Of a DNA stretch of 64,000 nt, positions 45,675-53,955 are shown in pieces. Every line of letters begins with the position of its first letter. Position 1 is the stretch's first letter. Made by a program: the position numbers and the translations under genes. This DNA is from Phyllobacterium sp. 21LDTY02-6 (lineage in GTDB: Bacteria > Pseudomonadota > Alphaproteobacteria > Rhizobiales > Rhizobiaceae): the NCBI RefSeq assembly GCF_023554255.2, contig NZ_JAMJWD020000004.1, positions 471,794 through 535,793 on the forward strand, read 5' to 3'. The notes under the pieces are model-generated. The model was not told the origin of the DNA, ran no database searches, and was given only the letters and a program-made list of their open reading frames with translations.

Positions 45675-46607
45675 TTGGGTATCTACCTGCCTATAGCCGA
45701 GATTTCGGTCAACATCTTTGTGCTCTTCGGCATGGGTGCTGCGGTGGGCTTCCTGTCGGGCATGTTCGGCGTCGGCGGCGGCTTCCTGATCACGCCGCTG
45801 CTCATCTTCTACAACATCCCGCCGGCGGTTGCCGTCGCCACCGGCGCCAACCAGGTCATCGCCTCGTCCTTCAGCGGCGCCCTCACCCATTTCAAGCGCG
45901 GCACGCTCGACGTCAAGCTCGGCACGCTGCTGGTGATAGGCGGCGTCGTCGGCGCTGCCATCGGCATCTATGTCTTCGTGCTGCTGCGCGAGCTCGGCCA
46001 GCTCGATCTCATCGTCTCGCTGCTCTACGTCGTCTTCCTCAGCACGATCGGCGGCCTGATGCTCTATGAGAGCGTGCAGGCGATGCGCCGGACCCGGGCG
46101 GGGCAACTCGCCACGCTGAAGCGGCCCGGCCAGCACAATTGGGTGCACCGCCTGCCCTTCAAGATGCGGTTCCGCGCCTCGAAGATCTATGTCAGCATCA
46201 TTCCGATCCTCGTGCTCGGCGGCGCCATCGGCTTCCTCTCCTCGATCATGGGCGTCGGCGGCGGCTTCATCATGGTGCCGGCCATGATCTACCTGTTGAA
46301 GATGCCGACCAATGTCGTCGTCGGCACCTCTTCCTACCAGATCGTCTTCGTCACCGCCTTCACCACGGTGATGCAGGCGACGACGAACCAGTCGATCGAT
46401 ATCGTGCTGGCCTTCCTGCTCATGTCCGGCGGCGTGATCGGCGCGCAATATGGCGCCCGTATCGGCCAGAAGTTGCGCGGCGAGCAATTGCGCGCGCTGC
46501 TGGCGCTGCTCGTTCTTGCCGTCGGCCTGCGTCTCGCCATAGAACTCTTCGTCACACCCGACGATCTTTATTCGGTCGGGCTGGCGGTGGTCACGGGGGC
46601 GCAATGA
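45675..46607 (+). CDS. TauE/SafE family sulfite/sulfonate exporter-type permease
   Basis: About 310 residues with eight hydrophobic helices in two homologous halves. The family repeat is clear: GFLSGMFGVGGGFLITPLLIF in the first half and GFLSSIMGVGGGFIMVPAMIY in the second. The substrate may be sulfite, sulfonate or another small anion. No ATG opens the frame; the TTG at 45675 (GIYLPIAEISVNIF) matches the family N-terminus and has TTGGGG upstream; a TTG at 45663 is the alternative. The stop overlaps the next gene (ATGA). Confidence 0.9.
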   Translation: MGIYLPIAEISVNIFVLFGMGAAVGFLSGMFGVGGGFLITPLLIFYNIPPAVAVATGANQVIASSFSGALTHFKRGTLDVKLGTLLVIGGVVGAAIGIYVFVLLRELGQLDLIVSLLYVVFLSTIGGLMLYESVQAMRRTRAGQLATLKRPGQHNWVHRLPFKMRFRASKIYVSIIPILVLGGAIGFLSSIMGVGGGFIMVPAMIYLLKMPTNVVVGTSSYQIVFVTAFTTVMQATTNQSIDIVLAFLLMSGGVIGAQYGARIGQKLRGEQLRALLALLVLAVGLRLAIELFVTPDDLYSVGLAVVTGAQ

Positions 46608-47392
46608 TCAGGGCCGCCCTCTCGACGCTGACGCTTCTCGCAAGCCTCTCCATCGCCGCGGCCCAGCAGCTGCCCGGCAACAAGGAGACGGTGGAGATCG
46701 GCCTTTCGACCGACACGATCGCCATCACCTCCGGGTTCCGCGGCACCGATCTCACCGTGTTCGGCGCGCTGGACAATGCCGATCCGCTGATCCAGAGGCA
46801 GGGCCGCTACGATGTCGTGGTGGTGCTGGAAGGGCCGCAGCGCAGTTTCGTCGTGCGCCGCAAGGACCGCTATCTCGGCATCTGGATCAATGCGGAATCC
46901 GTCGCGTTCCAGAACATTCCCGCCTCCTATTCGCTTGCATCGACCCGCAGCCTGCAGGATATCGCGGTGCCGAAAGTGTTCCAGCAGCTCGGGATCGGCG
47001 TCTACAACATGTACTACGAGCCGATGCCGGACGGTTTCGATTCCAGCCAGTCGCTGAAGGAATTCACCGCGGAACTGCCGCGGCTGAAGCTGAAGCAGCG
47101 GCTCTATACGCAGCGTATCGGCGATGTGCAGTTTCTCTCGGCGACGCTTTTCCGCGCCACGCTGTCGCTGCCGGCAAATGTGCCGGTCGGCAAGCATGTG
47201 GCCCGCGCCTTCCTCTTCCGCAATGGCGAATTCCTGCGTGAAAGCTCCACCAGCCTGAACATCCTGAAGGCCGGCCTCGAATTCCGCATCTATCGCGCCG
47301 CCAACCAGTACAGCCTGCTTTACGGCCTCTTTGCCGTCTTCCTCGCCGTCATTACCGGCTGGATGGGCCGCCTGATCTTCCGCAAGGACTAG
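46604..47392 (+). CDS. TIGR02186 family membrane protein, TauE/SafE partner
   Basis: 262 residues: signal peptide (ALSTLTLLASLSIAAAQQ), a beta-rich periplasmic domain (VEIGLSTDTIAITSGFRGTD, YDVVVVLEGPQRSFVVRRK) and a C-terminal TM helix (LLYGLFAVFLAVITGWMGRLIF). This matches the TIGR02186 family, habitually found directly after the TauE/SafE gene in alphaproteobacteria; function unknown. The start overlaps the permease stop by 4 bp, so translational coupling is likely. The stop overlaps the convergent methyltransferase by 4 bp. Confidence 0.85.
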   Translation: MIRAALSTLTLLASLSIAAAQQLPGNKETVEIGLSTDTIAITSGFRGTDLTVFGALDNADPLIQRQGRYDVVVVLEGPQRSFVVRRKDRYLGIWINAESVAFQNIPASYSLASTRSLQDIAVPKVFQQLGIGVYNMYYEPMPDGFDSSQSLKEFTAELPRLKLKQRLYTQRIGDVQFLSATLFRATLSLPANVPVGKHVARAFLFRNGEFLRESSTSLNILKAGLEFRIYRAANQYSLLYGLFAVFLAVITGWMGRLIFRKD

Positions 47393-48303
47393 CGCTTCGG
47401 CCGCGCGACGACGATCAGGCCCTGCAGATATTCGCCCCGGTCGAGGCGGATCGGCTCGGTGGCGATGCTTACCGGCTCCATCGCATACCGGCCGAGCAGG
47501 TCCCTGACATGCGCTTCGGAATGCGCGTAGCGCAGCGATTCCTGCAGCAGCATGTCGTCGCTGCCGTCATGGCGCTCGACCGAGAATGCGAACAGGCCGC
47601 CGCGCTCCAGGATGGCGGCGATCGTGGCGAACGAGGCGGCGAGATCGCCGACATAGACGAAAACGTCGGCGGCCACGACGAGATCGACACTGTCGGCGGG
47701 CATTTCGAAGAGATTGACGTCTTCCTTGAGCAATTCGTCGTAAAGCTCTTTTTCGGCCGCCTGCCGCAGCATCGCCTCGGACAGGTCCATGCCGACCAGC
47801 CTCTCCGCCTGCGGCCTCAGATGCGGCGCCATGAGGCCGGTGCCACAGCCAATGTCCAGCACCGATGCGTAGCGCCGGCCCGGCGCCGCCGCCTCGATGG
47901 AAGCGGCCAGCAATTCCGGCACCCGGTATTCCAGCCGGTCCAGCAGCATGTTCTCGAAGGTCGGCGCATAGGCGTCGAACAGGGTCTCGACATAGGCCGG
48001 CGGCGGGGTCGGCGGCGCTTCGCCATGGCCGGCGGCCGCAAGCTTCAGCGCCGCGCCGAACCGGTCATCGGGGTCCTGCGCCAGCACCTCGCGCCAGATA
48101 TCCGCCGCGGCATCGCCGTCGCCGGCGGCCTCGAACATTTCCGCCAGCCGGAACAGGCCGGCCGTCCAGTCCGGGACGATCTCCAGCGCCTGGCGCATGA
48201 GGTCCGCCGCGGCCACGTGGTCGCCGGCCTCCGCCAGCATTTCAGCATAGGAAGCCCGGCGATCCGCTATGAGATCGCCGGAAGAAAGAAAAGCGCGTGT
48301 CAC
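47389..48303 (-). CDS. TPR-containing class I methyltransferase
   Basis: 304 residues. Two TPR-like repeats at the N-terminus (ASYAEMLAEAGDHVAAADLM, AGLFRLAEMFEAAGDGDAAA), then a SAM-dependent methyltransferase domain: motif I VLDIGCGTGLMAPHL, motif II LVGMDLSEAMLRQA, LVVAADVFVYVGDL and RGGLFAFSVE. Start codon GTG at 48303. The substrate is unknown; similar TPR-methyltransferase fusions are annotated only as methyltransferases. It lies 5 bp after the upstream membrane-protein gene and is probably co-transcribed with it. Confidence 0.85.
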   Translation of the reverse strand: MTRAFLSSGDLIADRRASYAEMLAEAGDHVAAADLMRQALEIVPDWTAGLFRLAEMFEAAGDGDAAADIWREVLAQDPDDRFGAALKLAAAGHGEAPPTPPPAYVETLFDAYAPTFENMLLDRLEYRVPELLAASIEAAAPGRRYASVLDIGCGTGLMAPHLRPQAERLVGMDLSEAMLRQAAEKELYDELLKEDVNLFEMPADSVDLVVAADVFVYVGDLAASFATIAAILERGGLFAFSVERHDGSDDMLLQESLRYAHSEAHVRDLLGRYAMEPVSIATEPIRLDRGEYLQGLIVVARPKR

Positions 48304-48308
48304 GATGT

Positions 48309-49388
48309 TCAGTTCATGATCTGGAGGCGGATAGCCAATATATCGACGCTCTTGCCCGCGCCGGATATGTCGGAATTGATCTTGATCGCGCCGGTGCCAT
48401 TGCCGGAGCCGGCCGGCAGTTCCACCTGCACCAGATATTCCGAGGTCGCATCCGAGACGTCATAGCGCTTGCGGCCGCAATCGCCGGCGCTGCCGAAATC
48501 GCAGCTGACGGCCATCTGCGTCGCCGGTCCGCCGGTCTTCGCCAATATGTCGAACACCGCCTTTTTGCCCGCGATCTGCTGCAGGACGCCGGGGCCGACC
48601 GCGAAGCTGATTTCATCCGCTTCGCCGGGTGATTTCACCCGCAGGAATTTCTGCGCCTGGTCGCCGGCAATGCTCGCGGTCGCCCGGCCGGAAACCGATA
48701 CCTGCGACGTGTCTGCCGGCCCGAATATCTCGATCCACGTGCCTTCTGGCGGCAATTGTCCCTCTTTCAGCGGCTCATGGCTGCCGCTGGCCGGCGGATT
48801 GCTGGCGGCGGTGGTCGAAGGCTTGACCGCGATGAGGCCGGAGGCCACATACCACAGCCCGCCAAGCGCCACGGCCAGCAGCGCCGCGACGATCAAAAAC
48901 TTGCGGAGACCGCCGACCCTGCTGCCTTCCGATTGCCGGTGCTTGCGCCTCGAACGATAGTCCGGGCGGTAATTGTCCGCTGTCGCCGCACGGTCCGCCG
49001 GCAGATCAGGCGTGCCGAGCAGCGCCTCGTCCTCGCCGAGAACCGGCTCCCGCCGCTCGCCGCGCGGGGCATCGGCGAATGCCGGCTCCGGGCGCGGCGA
49101 TTGCGGGCGCGCTGCCGGCTCGACAGTCGGCATGGCAGGCGCCTGACGCCCCGAAGGCTCTGGCCGCAGAGGAGGCTGTTGCGCTGCGGCTCCGTTCTCG
49201 ACCCGCGTGATGGTCGCCTTCAGGCGCTCGCGCCGTTCGTTGCGCTGCTGCTCGTCCAGGGCGCCATTGGCGGCGAGCGAGCGCTCATGCGCCGTCCAGG
49301 CAGATTCGTAGATCTTCTGCCGCACCGCCGGATTTGCCGCATCGGCCTTGGCCAACGCATTTCTTATTGCCTGCTCAATCGCTTCCAA
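48309..49388 (-). CDS. Single-pass membrane protein of unknown function
   Basis: 359 residues. The N-terminal cytoplasmic part is helical (AIEQAIRNALAKADAANPAV) and then Pro/Arg-rich. One TM helix (about 166-190, FLIVAALLAVALGGLWYVASG) leads to a periplasmic beta-rich domain (about 220-359) with GTWIEIFGPADTSQVSVSG, CDFGSAGDCGRKRYDVSDA (two cysteines) and VDILAIRLQIMN. No family recognised. The start is a TTG (49388) with AAGGA about 11 nt upstream; non-ATG starts here and in the next gene are unusual as a pair. Confidence 0.7.
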   Translation of the reverse strand: MEAIEQAIRNALAKADAANPAVRQKIYESAWTAHERSLAANGALDEQQRNERRERLKATITRVENGAAAQQPPLRPEPSGRQAPAMPTVEPAARPQSPRPEPAFADAPRGERREPVLGEDEALLGTPDLPADRAATADNYRPDYRSRRKHRQSEGSRVGGLRKFLIVAALLAVALGGLWYVASGLIAVKPSTTAASNPPASGSHEPLKEGQLPPEGTWIEIFGPADTSQVSVSGRATASIAGDQAQKFLRVKSPGEADEISFAVGPGVLQQIAGKKAVFDILAKTGGPATQMAVSCDFGSAGDCGRKRYDVSDATSEYLVQVELPAGSGNGTGAIKINSDISGAGKSVDILAIRLQIMN

Positions 49389-49727
49389 ACCGACGATTTT
49401 CCTTCAAAAGACCATAGGGCCGCCAAGCGCCCGTTCAGGCCGCGCATCTGATTCACGGCCAGACGATATGTTTTTCCAGCCATACCCTATCTCGTGGCTT
49501 ATTCAAGACATAAGGGCAAACGGCGCATGTCAGGACCACCGCGATGACGATCCGGCGCCCGAAAAATCAGCCTTCCTGCCGGTGGGCCCTTTCATTTGAG
49601 TGCTCCTGAACTGACCGGGCACCCGCCTCGGCAAACGGGGGCCAGCGAAAGGACCGGAAAACTTCGCCCGACCATACCGGCCCCGACAAACATCCCTGCG
49701 AACGGGCACGCTCCTCGACCCCGCCCG

Positions 49728-49860
49728 GCCCCCTGCCAACCCCACGTCGGGCCCCCTGCCAACCCCACGGCCGCGCCCCACGGCCACAGCCCACGGCCAC
49801 CTCCCGTTCAGCCCCCACGGCCACCTCCCGTTCAGCCCCCACGGCCGGCCCCCACGGCCT
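49728..49860. repeat. C-rich tandem repeats
   Basis: Two copies of GGCCCCCTGCCAACCCCACG at 49728 and 49750 (22-bp period), then two 24-bp units starting ACGGCCACCTCCCGTTCAGC at 49793 and 49817 plus a partial third. Shared ACGG-CC pieces link the two sets. Confidence 0.7.
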
Positions 49861-49872
49861 CAAACTCGGGAC

Positions 49873-49900
49873 TTGCTCAATGGGCAAGGCCTGCTAGACT
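49873..49900 (+). promoter_or_regulatory. Candidate promoter of the nitronate monooxygenase
   Basis: TTGCTC and TAGACT at 16-nt spacing. The palindromic operator begins immediately after the -10 box, where a bound protein would block initiation. Confidence 0.4.
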
Positions 49901-49931
49901 GTTATTACGTTTACGCAAACGTCAAAATAAC
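49901..49931. promoter_or_regulatory. Operator upstream of nitronate monooxygenase, same type as the beta-oxidation operator
   Basis: GTTATTACGTTT, spacer ACGC, AAACGTCAAAATAAC. The core ACGTTT-N4-AAACGTCAAAAT is the same as at 40137-40166 with the same spacer length. It lies 17 bp upstream of the start codon. Confidence 0.65.
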
Positions 49932-49948
49932 ATTTGGAGGAGCGGCCG

Positions 49949-50911
49949 ATGGCGTTACCGGAAATCTTGAAGAACAATTTGCGAATTCCGGTTGTCGGCG
50001 CGCCGCTTTTCATCATTTCCCATCCTCCGCTGGTCATTGCCCAATGCAAGGCGGGCGTCGTCGGCTCGTTTCCGGCGCTGAATGCCCGGCCCGAGGCGCA
50101 GCTTGACGAATGGCTGGCCGAGATCACCGAGGCGCTGCGCGACCATGATGCGCAGAACCCCGGCAGCCCGGCCGCGCCCTTTGCGGTGAACCAGATCGTG
50201 CACCGCTCCAACAGGCGGCTGGAGCACGATCTGATGATGTGCGTGAAATACAAGGTGCCGATCGTCATTTCGTCGCTCGGCGCGGTGCCCGAGGTGAATG
50301 AGGCGATCCATTCCTATGGCGGCATCGTGCTGCACGACGTGATCAACAATCGCCATGCCAATTCGGCCATCCGCAAGGGCGCGGATGGGCTCATCGCCGT
50401 CGCTGCCGGCGCGGGCGGGCATGCCGGGCCGCTCTCGCCTTTCGCGCTGGTGCAGGAGATCCGCGAATGGTTCGACGGGCCGCTGCTGCTTTCCGGCGCC
50501 ATTGCCAGCGGCAGATCCATTCTCGCCGCGAAGGCCATGGGCGCGGACCTCGCCTATATCGGCTCGCCCTTCATCGCCACCGACGAGGCGCGCGCGGTTG
50601 AAGGCTACAAGGAGATGATCGTCAATTCGAATGCGGCGGATATCGTCTATTCCAATTATTTCACCGGCATCCACGGCAATTACCTGAAGCCATCCATCGC
50701 CCAGGCCGGCATGGACCCGGACCATCTGCCCGAGGCCGACCCGACCAAGATGGATTTCGAATCGGCGACCACCGGCGCCAAGGCCTGGAAGGACATCTGG
50801 GGCTGCGGCCAGGGCATCGGCGCGGTAAAGGAAATCACCAGCGCCGGCGCGCTGGTTTCCCGGCTGGAGCGCGAATATCACGAAGCGCGGAAAACTCTCT
50901 GCGCAGCCTGA
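49949..50911 (+). CDS. Nitronate monooxygenase (2-nitropropane dioxygenase family)
   Basis: 320 residues, FMN-dependent TIM barrel that oxidises alkyl nitronates; some relatives act as enoyl-ACP reductases. Features: ILKNNLRIPVVGAPLFIISH, SSLGAVPEVNEAIHSYGG, the His-containing VAAGAGGHAGPLSPFALVQE, and the FMN phosphate-binding DGPLLLSGAIASGRSI with GADLAYIGSPFIATDEA. The start at 49949 has GGAGG upstream. The shared operator with the beta-oxidation operon suggests that here it serves acyl or fatty-acid metabolism, or is simply in the same regulon. Confidence 0.92.
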   Translation: MALPEILKNNLRIPVVGAPLFIISHPPLVIAQCKAGVVGSFPALNARPEAQLDEWLAEITEALRDHDAQNPGSPAAPFAVNQIVHRSNRRLEHDLMMCVKYKVPIVISSLGAVPEVNEAIHSYGGIVLHDVINNRHANSAIRKGADGLIAVAAGAGGHAGPLSPFALVQEIREWFDGPLLLSGAIASGRSILAAKAMGADLAYIGSPFIATDEARAVEGYKEMIVNSNAADIVYSNYFTGIHGNYLKPSIAQAGMDPDHLPEADPTKMDFESATTGAKAWKDIWGCGQGIGAVKEITSAGALVSRLEREYHEARKTLCAA

Positions 50912-51011
50912 TCTCGCCCTTGCATTTGCCCCGCAATGGCTGTATCAGGCCCCCATTCGGGAGGCTACGCCCCGCGCGGACGCCGGCCCCGACCGGAAAG
51001 GCAACTTTCCT

Positions 51012-51087
51012 GCCGCTTTAGCTCAGTTGGTAGAGCACATCATTCGTAATGATGGGGTCGCGTGTTCGAGTCACGCAAGCGGCACCA
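51012..51087 (+). tRNA. tRNA-Thr (anticodon CGT)
   Basis: Cloverleaf with acceptor GCCGCTT/AAGCGGC plus encoded ACCA, D-arm GCTCAGTTGGTAGAGC, anticodon stem CATCA/TGATG with loop TTCGTAA (anticodon CGT, reading ACG), T-arm GCGTG/CACGC around TTCGAGT. 76 nt including CCA. It ends 20 bp before the convergent Fic gene. Confidence 0.96.
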
Positions 51088-51107
51088 ATTTCCTGATATT
51101 GCACTGC

Positions 51108-52301
51108 TTACAGGCCCGCCGCATCGTTGAGGATGTCGAGATAGGCGCTATAGGAAAACACGCGGCCGCGTTTACGACCGGTGATTTCCCTGACGATCCC
51201 GAGCGATTGAAGCTGCACCAAGGCGGCATTGACCGTCGGCATGGTCAGCGTGGTTTTCTCCACCGCAGCGACGGCCGTCAGGAACGGGCTGGTTCGCATG
51301 AGGTCGTGGACCTGCAGGACGGAGGCCGTGCGGTCGGCTTCCGCGACGATGCGCTCGCGATCCTCGGCCAACAGGGTGGCGATCCGGTTGGCGGTGTCGA
51401 AGGCCTGGTTGGCGGTTTCGGCAATGCCGTCGAGGAAGAATTCGAGCCAGGCTTCCCAGGCGCCCCGCTCGCGCGCCTCCTGCAAGAGACGATAGTAGTC
51501 GGCGCGGTGCGTCTTGAAATAAAGCGAAAGATAGAGCAGCGGCTGCCGCAGGACGCCCTCGGCGCAGAGGAAAAGCGTGATCAGCAAACGGCCGAGCCTG
51601 CCATTGCCATCCAGAAAGGGATGGATCGTCTCGAACTGCACATGCAGCAGGCCCGCCTTGATGAGCGCCGGGATTTCCGGCGTTTCCGCATGCACGAAGC
51701 GCTCCCAGTCGCCGAGGCATTTCATCACCTCGTTGGGAGGCGGGGGGACGAACATCGCGTTGCCGGGACGTGTACCGCCGATCCAGTTTTGCGAGGTGCG
51801 GAATTCGCCGGGGTTTTGCGTTGCCCCGCGCCCGCTATCGAGCAATTTGCCATGCATCTCCCGGATGAGGCGCAGCGAAATCGGCAGTTCGGCCATGCGT
51901 TCAAGGCCGTACATCATCGCATCGACATAGTTGGAGACTTCGCGAACATCGTCCAGCGGCTTGCCGGTCAAAGCCTCGGTTTCAAACCGCAGGAGATCGG
52001 ACAGGGTCGATTGCGTTCCCTCGATCTGCGACGACAGAACCGCTTCCTTGCGCACATACATATAGAGGAAAAGTTCCTTGTTGGGCAGCAGGATGGAAAC
52101 ACCGTCAAGCCGTCCGAGCGCCCGCTCCGCTTCGCTCAAGCGGGTCAGCAGATGGGAAAGACCGACAGGCGGCTCCGGCGGCAGAGGCGGCGGAACGAAG
52201 GCTCTCACGCGCTCGCCGGCAACAGCCGTTTCGACAAATCTGCCGAGGCGTCCGTCAAGATTGGACGTATGTGGCACAACTCGGCTCCGAATGTTAATCA
52301 T
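51108..52301 (-). CDS. Fic-family protein with C-terminal winged-helix domain
   Basis: 397 residues. Fic enzymes usually transfer AMP to target proteins. Complete active-site motif HPFLDGNGRLGR (about 227-238). A class II N-terminal inhibitory motif SSQIEGT is at about 90-96 (Ser-x3-Glu-Gly), so the enzyme is probably self-inhibited. The C-terminal 70 residues (FLTAVAAVEKTTLTMPTVNAA) look like a winged helix, as in single-gene Fic proteins thought to bind DNA. Not part of a visible toxin-antitoxin pair. Two ATCCGGGAT nonamers flank its promoter region. Located next to tRNA-Thr. Confidence 0.93.
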   Translation of the reverse strand: MINIRSRVVPHTSNLDGRLGRFVETAVAGERVRAFVPPPLPPEPPVGLSHLLTRLSEAERALGRLDGVSILLPNKELFLYMYVRKEAVLSSQIEGTQSTLSDLLRFETEALTGKPLDDVREVSNYVDAMMYGLERMAELPISLRLIREMHGKLLDSGRGATQNPGEFRTSQNWIGGTRPGNAMFVPPPPNEVMKCLGDWERFVHAETPEIPALIKAGLLHVQFETIHPFLDGNGRLGRLLITLFLCAEGVLRQPLLYLSLYFKTHRADYYRLLQEARERGAWEAWLEFFLDGIAETANQAFDTANRIATLLAEDRERIVAEADRTASVLQVHDLMRTSPFLTAVAAVEKTTLTMPTVNAALVQLQSLGIVREITGRKRGRVFSYSAYLDILNDAAGL

Positions 52302-52383
52302 CCGGGATTTTAATAGCTGAGTTTGCTAATTAAAGAAACAGCGATTTTGTTTATTAGCGTTGGTCGTTAATTAAATCCGGGAT
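52300..52383. promoter_or_regulatory. Paired nonamers flanking the Fic promoter region
   Basis: ATCCGGGAT at 52300-52308 (overlapping the Fic start codon) and again at 52375-52383. With the adjoining T/A runs they form an imperfect inverted repeat (CATCCGGGATTTTAAT and ATTAAATCCGGGATG) around an AT-rich 60-bp stretch. Possible autoregulatory sites. Confidence 0.45.
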
Positions 52384-52665
52384 GTCAATGCAGGACCCTG
52401 TGGCTGTTGGTTCCGCCCGGGTTCCTCCCGGCGGAGATTGCGATGCCGGTTTGACTCCACCGGCAATCGGCGTAGTGTGACGGCAGCATCGGGACTACGC
52501 TTAGCGGCCGGTGCATGAGAGATGATATGCGCTCCCGCCCAGGTCTATATCGGCAGGAGCAGGCAGGCTCCCCGGATATTTTCCATATTTCGCAACAGCA
52601 GCACAGGCAGCGCGCTTTCGCGCGGCCGGACATGTGCGCTTCACATCGCCAAGGGAGATCGATCG
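52302..52665. other. 364-bp intergenic region between fic and the small basic gene
   Basis: Holds the AT-rich divergent promoter region next to fic (52309-52385). In the remaining 280 bp I see no gene, hairpin terminator or repeat. Confidence 0.5.
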
Positions 52666-52794
52666 ATGGCCAAGGGTCAAAAACGCAGCAGCAAGGAAAT
52701 CAGGAAGCCGAAACAGGCCAAGGCGCCGGCGGCCGCCAAGGAAACCGCCTTCAGCGAAACGACCAAGCGGCTCGATATCGCCAAGGGCCGTTGA
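52666..52794 (+). CDS. Small basic protein of unknown function
   Basis: 42 residues, strongly basic: begins MAKGQKRSSKEIRKPKQ and ends TTKRLDIAKGR. The ATG at 52666 has AAGGGAGA upstream. Short conserved lysine-rich proteins of this look occur widely in rhizobia; no function is known to me. The next gene starts 2 nt after its stop, so the two form a pair. Confidence 0.7.
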   Translation: MAKGQKRSSKEIRKPKQAKAPAAAKETAFSETTKRLDIAKGR

Positions 52795-52796
52795 CG

Positions 52797-53069
52797 ATGG
52801 CGGCGGGATTGCGGTCGTTCAAGGCCGCGTGCCCGGTCTGCGGCGAGATCGCGGCGCATACGGCTTCGGCAAACCTCATGAGGGTCGTCTGCCTGAATTG
52901 CGGCCGGTTCCAGCTTTCGGATGCGGCGCTGCAGGCGCTGGTGCGGCTGCCGGCCCATGAGCGCGAATTGATGCTGACGAAGGCACGGCAGGAGGCGCAA
53001 GGCGGGGAATCATACCCATCGCTGCGGGCGTTCCGCGGCGCGGCGGCACGGGCAACGCTGCCGACCTGA
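52797..53069 (+). CDS. Small zinc-ribbon protein of unknown function
   Basis: 90 residues. Two CxxC knuckles (CPVCG about 12-16 and CLNCG about 32-36) spaced 20 residues apart form a likely zinc ribbon, followed by a helical stretch (DAALQALVRLPAHERELML). The start at 52797 is 2 nt after the stop of the small basic gene, so translation is probably coupled. The function is unknown. Confidence 0.65.
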   Translation: MAAGLRSFKAACPVCGEIAAHTASANLMRVVCLNCGRFQLSDAALQALVRLPAHERELMLTKARQEAQGGESYPSLRAFRGAAARATLPT

Positions 53070-53428
53070 AGGCTGGAAGCATGGCGGCGGCTGGAGCCGG
53101 CGACAGGGCGGCCGGGCAACTGGGGGCAGCCGGAAAAACCGTGGCAGACGGCATGTATCATTGTAGCAAACCGGTAACACTTGTTCACAAACATTTCGCT
53201 GCCACCGGCAGCCATCGATAGCCCGTTCGCGGCGCATTTTCAGGCGAAGGGCATGATTCTGCACGCAAAACATGATAAAGCGCCACAAGTTTCAGCCGAT
53301 CCGGACCAAGCTGCTGATTTCATTTTAGAATATTCCTAAATCTTAGCGATTGCGCCTCAATATTCGAGCACGTACACGATTTCCAGAGACCAACTGCTGC
53401 CGGAGAGGCAGCCATTAACGGCCGCCGC
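53070..53428. other. 359-bp regulatory region upstream of the iron-siderophore operon
   Basis: No gene supported. It becomes AT-rich from about 53320 on and contains the Irr-like box at 53324-53340. The first 200 bp show nothing I can name. Confidence 0.5.
53324..53340. promoter_or_regulatory. Irr-type iron control element
   Basis: TTTAGAATATTCCTAAA matches the published ICE consensus TTTRGAAYNRTTCYAAA at 15 of 17 positions and is an almost perfect palindrome. It lies 89 bp upstream of the ECF sigma gene. Irr is the iron/heme-responsive regulator of Hyphomicrobiales. Confidence 0.65.
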
Positions 53429-53926
53429 ATGAACGCTCATACATTGCAGATAACCGAGCTTTACGAAGTCGAGCACAGCCGGCTGCGTTCCTTCGTGCGG
53501 CGGCTGATCGGCAATCCGGTCATGGCGGAGGATCTCGTCCAGCAGGCCTTTGCCAATATATTGGCGAAGCATGGCCAGGCCGGCACGATGAGCGCGGCCT
53601 ATGCCCGGAAGGCGGTCCGCAATCTGGCGCTCAATCATCTGCGCGATGCGCGCCGCAGGGCCGAGATCGAGGTACCCGGCATCGAATTCGACCAGATCGC
53701 CGATGCGGCCCCTTCGCCGGAACTCGTCACGCTGTATCGCGACGAACTGCGCCGCCTGCTCGAGGCGATCCTGCGCCTGCCCGTTCGCCGCCGCGAAGCC
53801 TTCGTGCTGAACCGGATCGAGGGGCTTTCCTACGACGAGATCGCCGCGCAGATGAATATTTCGCGCAATACGGTGATCTCGCATGTGGTTGCCGCGATGC
53901 TGGAGCTCGACCGCCAGCTGAGTTGA
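53429..53926 (+). CDS. ECF sigma factor, FecI type
   Basis: 165 residues. Sigma region 2 (LRSFVRRLIGNPVMAEDLVQ, then QAFANILAKHG) and region 4 (LPVRRREAFVLNRIEGLSYD, EIAAQMNISRNTVISHV) are both present; this is the iron-starvation FecI subgroup. It is followed by a FecR anti-sigma gene and an STN-domain TonB receptor, the classic cell-surface signalling triad, so it should transcribe the receptor operon in response to the ferric siderophore. Confidence 0.92.
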   Translation: MNAHTLQITELYEVEHSRLRSFVRRLIGNPVMAEDLVQQAFANILAKHGQAGTMSAAYARKAVRNLALNHLRDARRRAEIEVPGIEFDQIADAAPSPELVTLYRDELRRLLEAILRLPVRRREAFVLNRIEGLSYDEIAAQMNISRNTVISHVVAAMLELDRQLS

Positions 53927-53955
53927 GATTTGCATCGATCGGAGACGCCGGACCG

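Larger units (their letters stand above)
49389..49948. other. 560-bp intergenic region with GC-rich tandem repeats and an operator
   Basis: No gene supported. The left part (49389-49680) shows nothing I can name. 49728-49860 is strongly C-rich tandem repeat. 49873-49900 has a promoter-like pair and 49901-49931 an operator. Short open frames over the repeats are Pro/Arg-rich and not convincing. Confidence 0.6.

Noticed and set aside
51012..52301. Integration of a mobile element at tRNA-Thr
   Set aside because: No repeat of the tRNA 3' end, no integrase, and fic has the same composition as its neighbours.
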